Assembly: GCA_937871415.1 (NCBI GenBank)
Contig: CALMQD010000249.1
Coordinates: forward strand, 1-6,013
Reading direction: 5' to 3'
Source of the DNA: an uncultured Phycisphaerales bacterium
GTDB taxonomy: Bacteria > Planctomycetota > Phycisphaerae > Phycisphaerales > UBA1924
Length of the DNA stretch: 6,013 bases
In this document: positions 5,496 to 6,013 of the stretch, piece after piece
How the letters are laid out: every line of letters begins with the position of its first letter
Position numbering within the stretch: position 1 is the stretch's first letter
Translations under genes and position numbers: made by a program
Notes under the pieces: model-generated
The model's database searches: none
Seen by the model: only the letters and a program-made list of their open reading frames with translations
Told to the model about the DNA's origin: nothing

Positions 5496-6013
5496 TCAGT
5501 TGTAGACGCGCCGCCTGCGGAACGCGAGCGCGGCGCCGGAAACGAGCAGCGCCGCAGCGCCCGGCGCGGGGATCGCCCGGATGTTGTCGACGCCCATCTG
5601 GGCGACGATGCTGTTGCCGGTGACCGATGGCGAGGTGGCGTGCAGGATGCGCATCTCGGCGGGGTTCATCATGAAAGTGTTGAAGTCGCCGGGGTTGAAG
5701 ACGGGGGCCATGCCGGCGGCGGTGATGGGGAAGACGGCGGTGTGCCACTGGCCGTCGGCGGGGAGGGAGAAGCCCGTGGCGCTGCTGAAGCCGGCGGAGC
5801 CCGGCGAGGTCGTGTTCTTGAACGCGATGCGGATCGTGAGCGTCTGCGTCGAGAAGTTGCGCAGGTCGATCTGCACCGCGGTCACGCCGGCGGCGATGTA
5901 GTCGCCCAGCCACTGGCTGCGGTTGAACACGGTGAGCCGCCCGCCGCTGGACGAACCGTCGGCGGTCATCATCATGAAGCGGTCGCCAGCGCCGAGCGGT
6001 CCGCCGTCGGTCA
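5496..6013 (-). CDS. PEP-CTERM-like sorting domain protein, C-terminal 171 residues (gene enters from the right edge)
   Basis: Exported protein whose C-terminus is a sorting signal for an exosortase. The last 25 residues read IPAP, then a hydrophobic segment GAAALLVSGAALAF, then RRRR and VYN. This is the tripartite PEP-CTERM plan with PAP in place of the canonical PEP, a form common in Phycisphaerae. The preceding 145 residues look like the end of a beta-sandwich domain of the kind found in such proteins: alternating polar and hydrophobic strands, QWHTAVFPIT, and a closing VAQMGVDNIRAI right before the signal. No catalytic motif is seen. The frame is open through the Met run at 5975-5967 to the edge and reads TDGGPLGAGDRF upstream of it in the same style, so the Met run is internal and the true start and signal peptide lie beyond 6013. 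The acetyltransferase gene follows after 3 bases on the same strand. Confidence 0.85.
   Translation of the reverse strand, partial: TDGGPLGAGDRFMMMTADGSSSGGRLTVFNRSQWLGDYIAAGVTAVQIDLRNFSTQTLTIRIAFKNTTSPGSAGFSSATGFSLPADGQWHTAVFPITAAGMAPVFNPGDFNTFMMNPAEMRILHATSPSVTGNSIVAQMGVDNIRAIPAPGAAALLVSGAALAFRRRRVYN

Noticed and set aside
3964..5913. A 649-residue minus-strand frame spanning the ATPase, acetyltransferase and PEP-CTERM genes
   Set aside because: Arg/Pro/His-rich composition throughout, overlapping three genes with clear motifs in other frames.
5496..5975. Treating the Met run at 5975 as the true start of the PEP-CTERM gene
   Set aside because: The same frame continues to the window edge with a plausible exported-domain sequence, and a start here would leave the protein without a signal peptide.
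1..6013. CRISPR array, mobile element, tRNA/rRNA or defence system
   Set aside because: No regularly spaced repeats, transposase or integrase motifs, terminal inverted repeats, tRNA cloverleaf signatures or defence-domain proteins were seen on either strand.

Overview
The window is high-GC DNA, most likely from a planctomycete and probably of the class Phycisphaerae. This is inferred from gene content, not from a marker gene. Three things point that way: a Hanks-type Ser/Thr kinase with a long Pro/Ala-rich N-terminus, secreted proteins with the [12 protein letters not shown] prepilin leader in tandem paralogous copies, and a secreted protein ending in a PAP-type PEP-CTERM tail with four arginines. 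The extreme GC bias at third codon positions produces long spurious frames antisense to or out of phase with the real genes.

Layout, left to right. The minus strand from 1116 down to the left edge encodes the N-terminal 372 residues of the kinase; its C-terminus lies outside the window. A 379-base gene-free gap (1117-1495) separates it from a divergent plus-strand gene for a small single-pass membrane protein of unknown function, probably starting at TTG 1496. A 204-base gap with a short hairpin follows. Next come two tandem, clearly paralogous pseudopilin-like genes (2036-2962 and 3018-3926), each beginning at an ATG with a GGAGG or GAGG ribosome binding site 7 bases upstream. Nineteen bases further on, on the same strand, lies an OppF/DppF-type ABC transporter ATPase (3946-4872) with no permease or binding protein beside it. 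Convergent to it on the minus strand are an SSAT-like GNAT acetyltransferase (4908-5492) and, 3 bases upstream of it in the transcription sense, the 3' part of a PEP-CTERM surface protein gene that enters from the right edge.

How the genes fit together. The two pseudopilin-like proteins are the only pair with an obvious shared role: both should be processed by a prepilin peptidase and sit in the inner membrane with a periplasmic globular domain. The PEP-CTERM protein would be a separate exported product handled by an exosortase. The kinase, ATPase and acetyltransferase are cytoplasmic or membrane-peripheral and have no evident link to one another. I see no integrase, transposon, CRISPR array, tRNA, rRNA or defence module. 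The least ordinary parts are the pseudopilin pair, with an Asp where related families carry the His of the H-X9-DG motif, and the kinase N-terminal module that resembles GspE/MshE N-terminal repeats. I did not find a convincing undescribed system.
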